A stretch of 6,045 bases of DNA, from NCBI GenBank assembly GCA_035380045.1, contig DAOSWM010000118.1, forward strand, positions 1-6,045. Direction: 5' to 3'. Of this stretch, positions 5,843 through 6,045 are shown piece by piece. Source of the DNA: DAOSWM01 sp035380045. Lineage in GTDB: Bacteria > Bacteroidota > Bacteroidia > Bacteroidales > Tenuifilaceae. The position numbers and the translations under genes were made by a program. Every line of letters starts with the position of its first letter. Positions within the stretch are counted from its first letter, which is position 1. The notes under the pieces are model-generated. The model ran no database searches. It had not been told where the DNA came from and was given only the letters and a program-made list of their open reading frames with translations.

Positions 5843-5872
5843 AAGCTGTCAGAGAAACTGGCAGCTTTTTTT
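5843..5872 (+). terminator. Rho-independent terminator of pepD
   Basis: AAGCTGTCAG (5843-5852) pairs with CTGGCAGCTT (5858-5867) to form a 10-bp stem with one G-U wobble. The loop is AGAAA, and a run of T follows directly. It begins 31 bp after the pepD stop codon and insulates the gene from the strong promoter to its right. The 50 bp after it (5873-5924) hold nothing I can identify. Confidence 0.92.
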
Positions 5873-5924
5873 AGTGAATTCGTACCATAATATGCTTGTC
5901 TTATTGTTTGATATTTTGAGGGTT

Positions 5925-5964
5925 AAAAAAAAAATAAAAAAAAGCATTAAAAAAGTTAAAAAAA
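5925..5964 (+). promoter_or_regulatory. Phased A-tracts (UP-like, curved DNA) upstream of the right-edge promoter
   Basis: Four runs of 6-10 adenines (5925-5934, 5936-5943, 5949-5954, 5958-5964) have centres spaced by about 10, 12 and 10 bp, close to the helical repeat. Such DNA is intrinsically bent. Placed directly upstream of a -33 element, it resembles the UP regions of strong promoters. It ends 2 bp before the TTTG at 5967. Confidence 0.65.
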
Positions 5965-5966
5965 TA

Positions 5967-5999
5967 TTTGGAAAATTGATTTCCCACAAGCTATATTTG
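5967..5999 (+). promoter_or_regulatory. Strong Bacteroidota-type promoter firing rightward out of the window
   Basis: TTTG (5967-5970) and TATATTTG (5992-5999) match the -33 and -7 consensus exactly with a 21-bp spacer. Transcription should begin around 6004-6007. With the A-tract region behind it, this is the best promoter in the window. Its strength and the G-rich start of the transcript suggest a stable RNA (rRNA or tRNA) or another highly expressed gene just beyond the edge. That identity is inferred. Confidence 0.75.
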
Positions 6000-6004
6000 C
6001 ACCC

Positions 6005-6045
6005 GCTTTTGCAGGGGAACGCAGCAGGGGAGAAGGGACGGTTCG
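6005..6045 (+). other. 5' end of a transcript leaving the window; G-rich leader
   Basis: The composition changes sharply from A/T-rich promoter to G-rich sequence. GCAGGGGA is repeated at 6011-6018 and 6024-6031, offset by 13 bp. No start codon with a sustained frame is seen, and too little is present to recognise an rRNA or tRNA. The window ends at ACGGTTCG, which could belong to the leader or to the first bases of an RNA gene. Confidence 0.4.

Overview
The window reads as an AT-rich chromosomal segment of a Bacteroidota (Bacteroidales-like) bacterium. Four signs support this. Several gene starts are preceded by the Bacteroidota primary-sigma promoter pattern (TTG/TTTG, about 19-21 bp, TAnnTTTG). 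Most starts lack a strong Shine-Dalgarno sequence. The large ATPase carries an N-terminal domain type that I associate with Bacteroidota. The right edge has a textbook TTTG-21-TATATTTG promoter behind phased A-tracts.

Layout, left to right. (1) Positions 1-271, minus strand: the first 90 codons of a class II Fic-family protein that continues off the left edge. Its promoter and start codon are covered by two copies of a palindromic operator-like element (272-297). (2) Positions 394-1463, minus strand: a probable two-gene unit. It encodes a 41-residue single-pass membrane peptide (1338-1463) followed by a trypsin-fold protein (451-1293) that keeps the GNSG serine motif but has lost the usual histidine and aspartate. 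The unit ends in a rho-independent terminator (395-427). (3) Positions 1693-4194, plus strand: an 833-residue NACHT/STAND-type ATPase with an HTH-like N-terminus and a helical, TPR-ending C-terminus. It is transcribed divergently from the peptide/trypsin-like pair across a 229-bp shared intergenic region. (4) Positions 4352-5812, plus strand: a complete housekeeping aminoacyl-histidine dipeptidase (pepD), with its own promoter made partly of 11-bp tandem repeats and a clear terminator. (5) Positions 5925-6045: curved A-tract DNA, a strong promoter and the first bases of a transcript leaving the window, possibly a stable RNA operon.

The most interesting part is the central divergent module (about 394-4194). 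A STAND ATPase beside a trypsin-like protein and a tiny membrane protein has the shape of a conflict or anti-phage system: a sensor/switch NTPase, a partner protein with a degraded active site, and a possible membrane effector. It lies between a Fic gene and a core metabolic gene, as expected for an accessory cassette. The defence role is inferred from architecture and context and is not demonstrated by the sequence. The missing catalytic residues, the unlisted membrane peptide and the HTH-like/NACHT fusion are what set this module apart.
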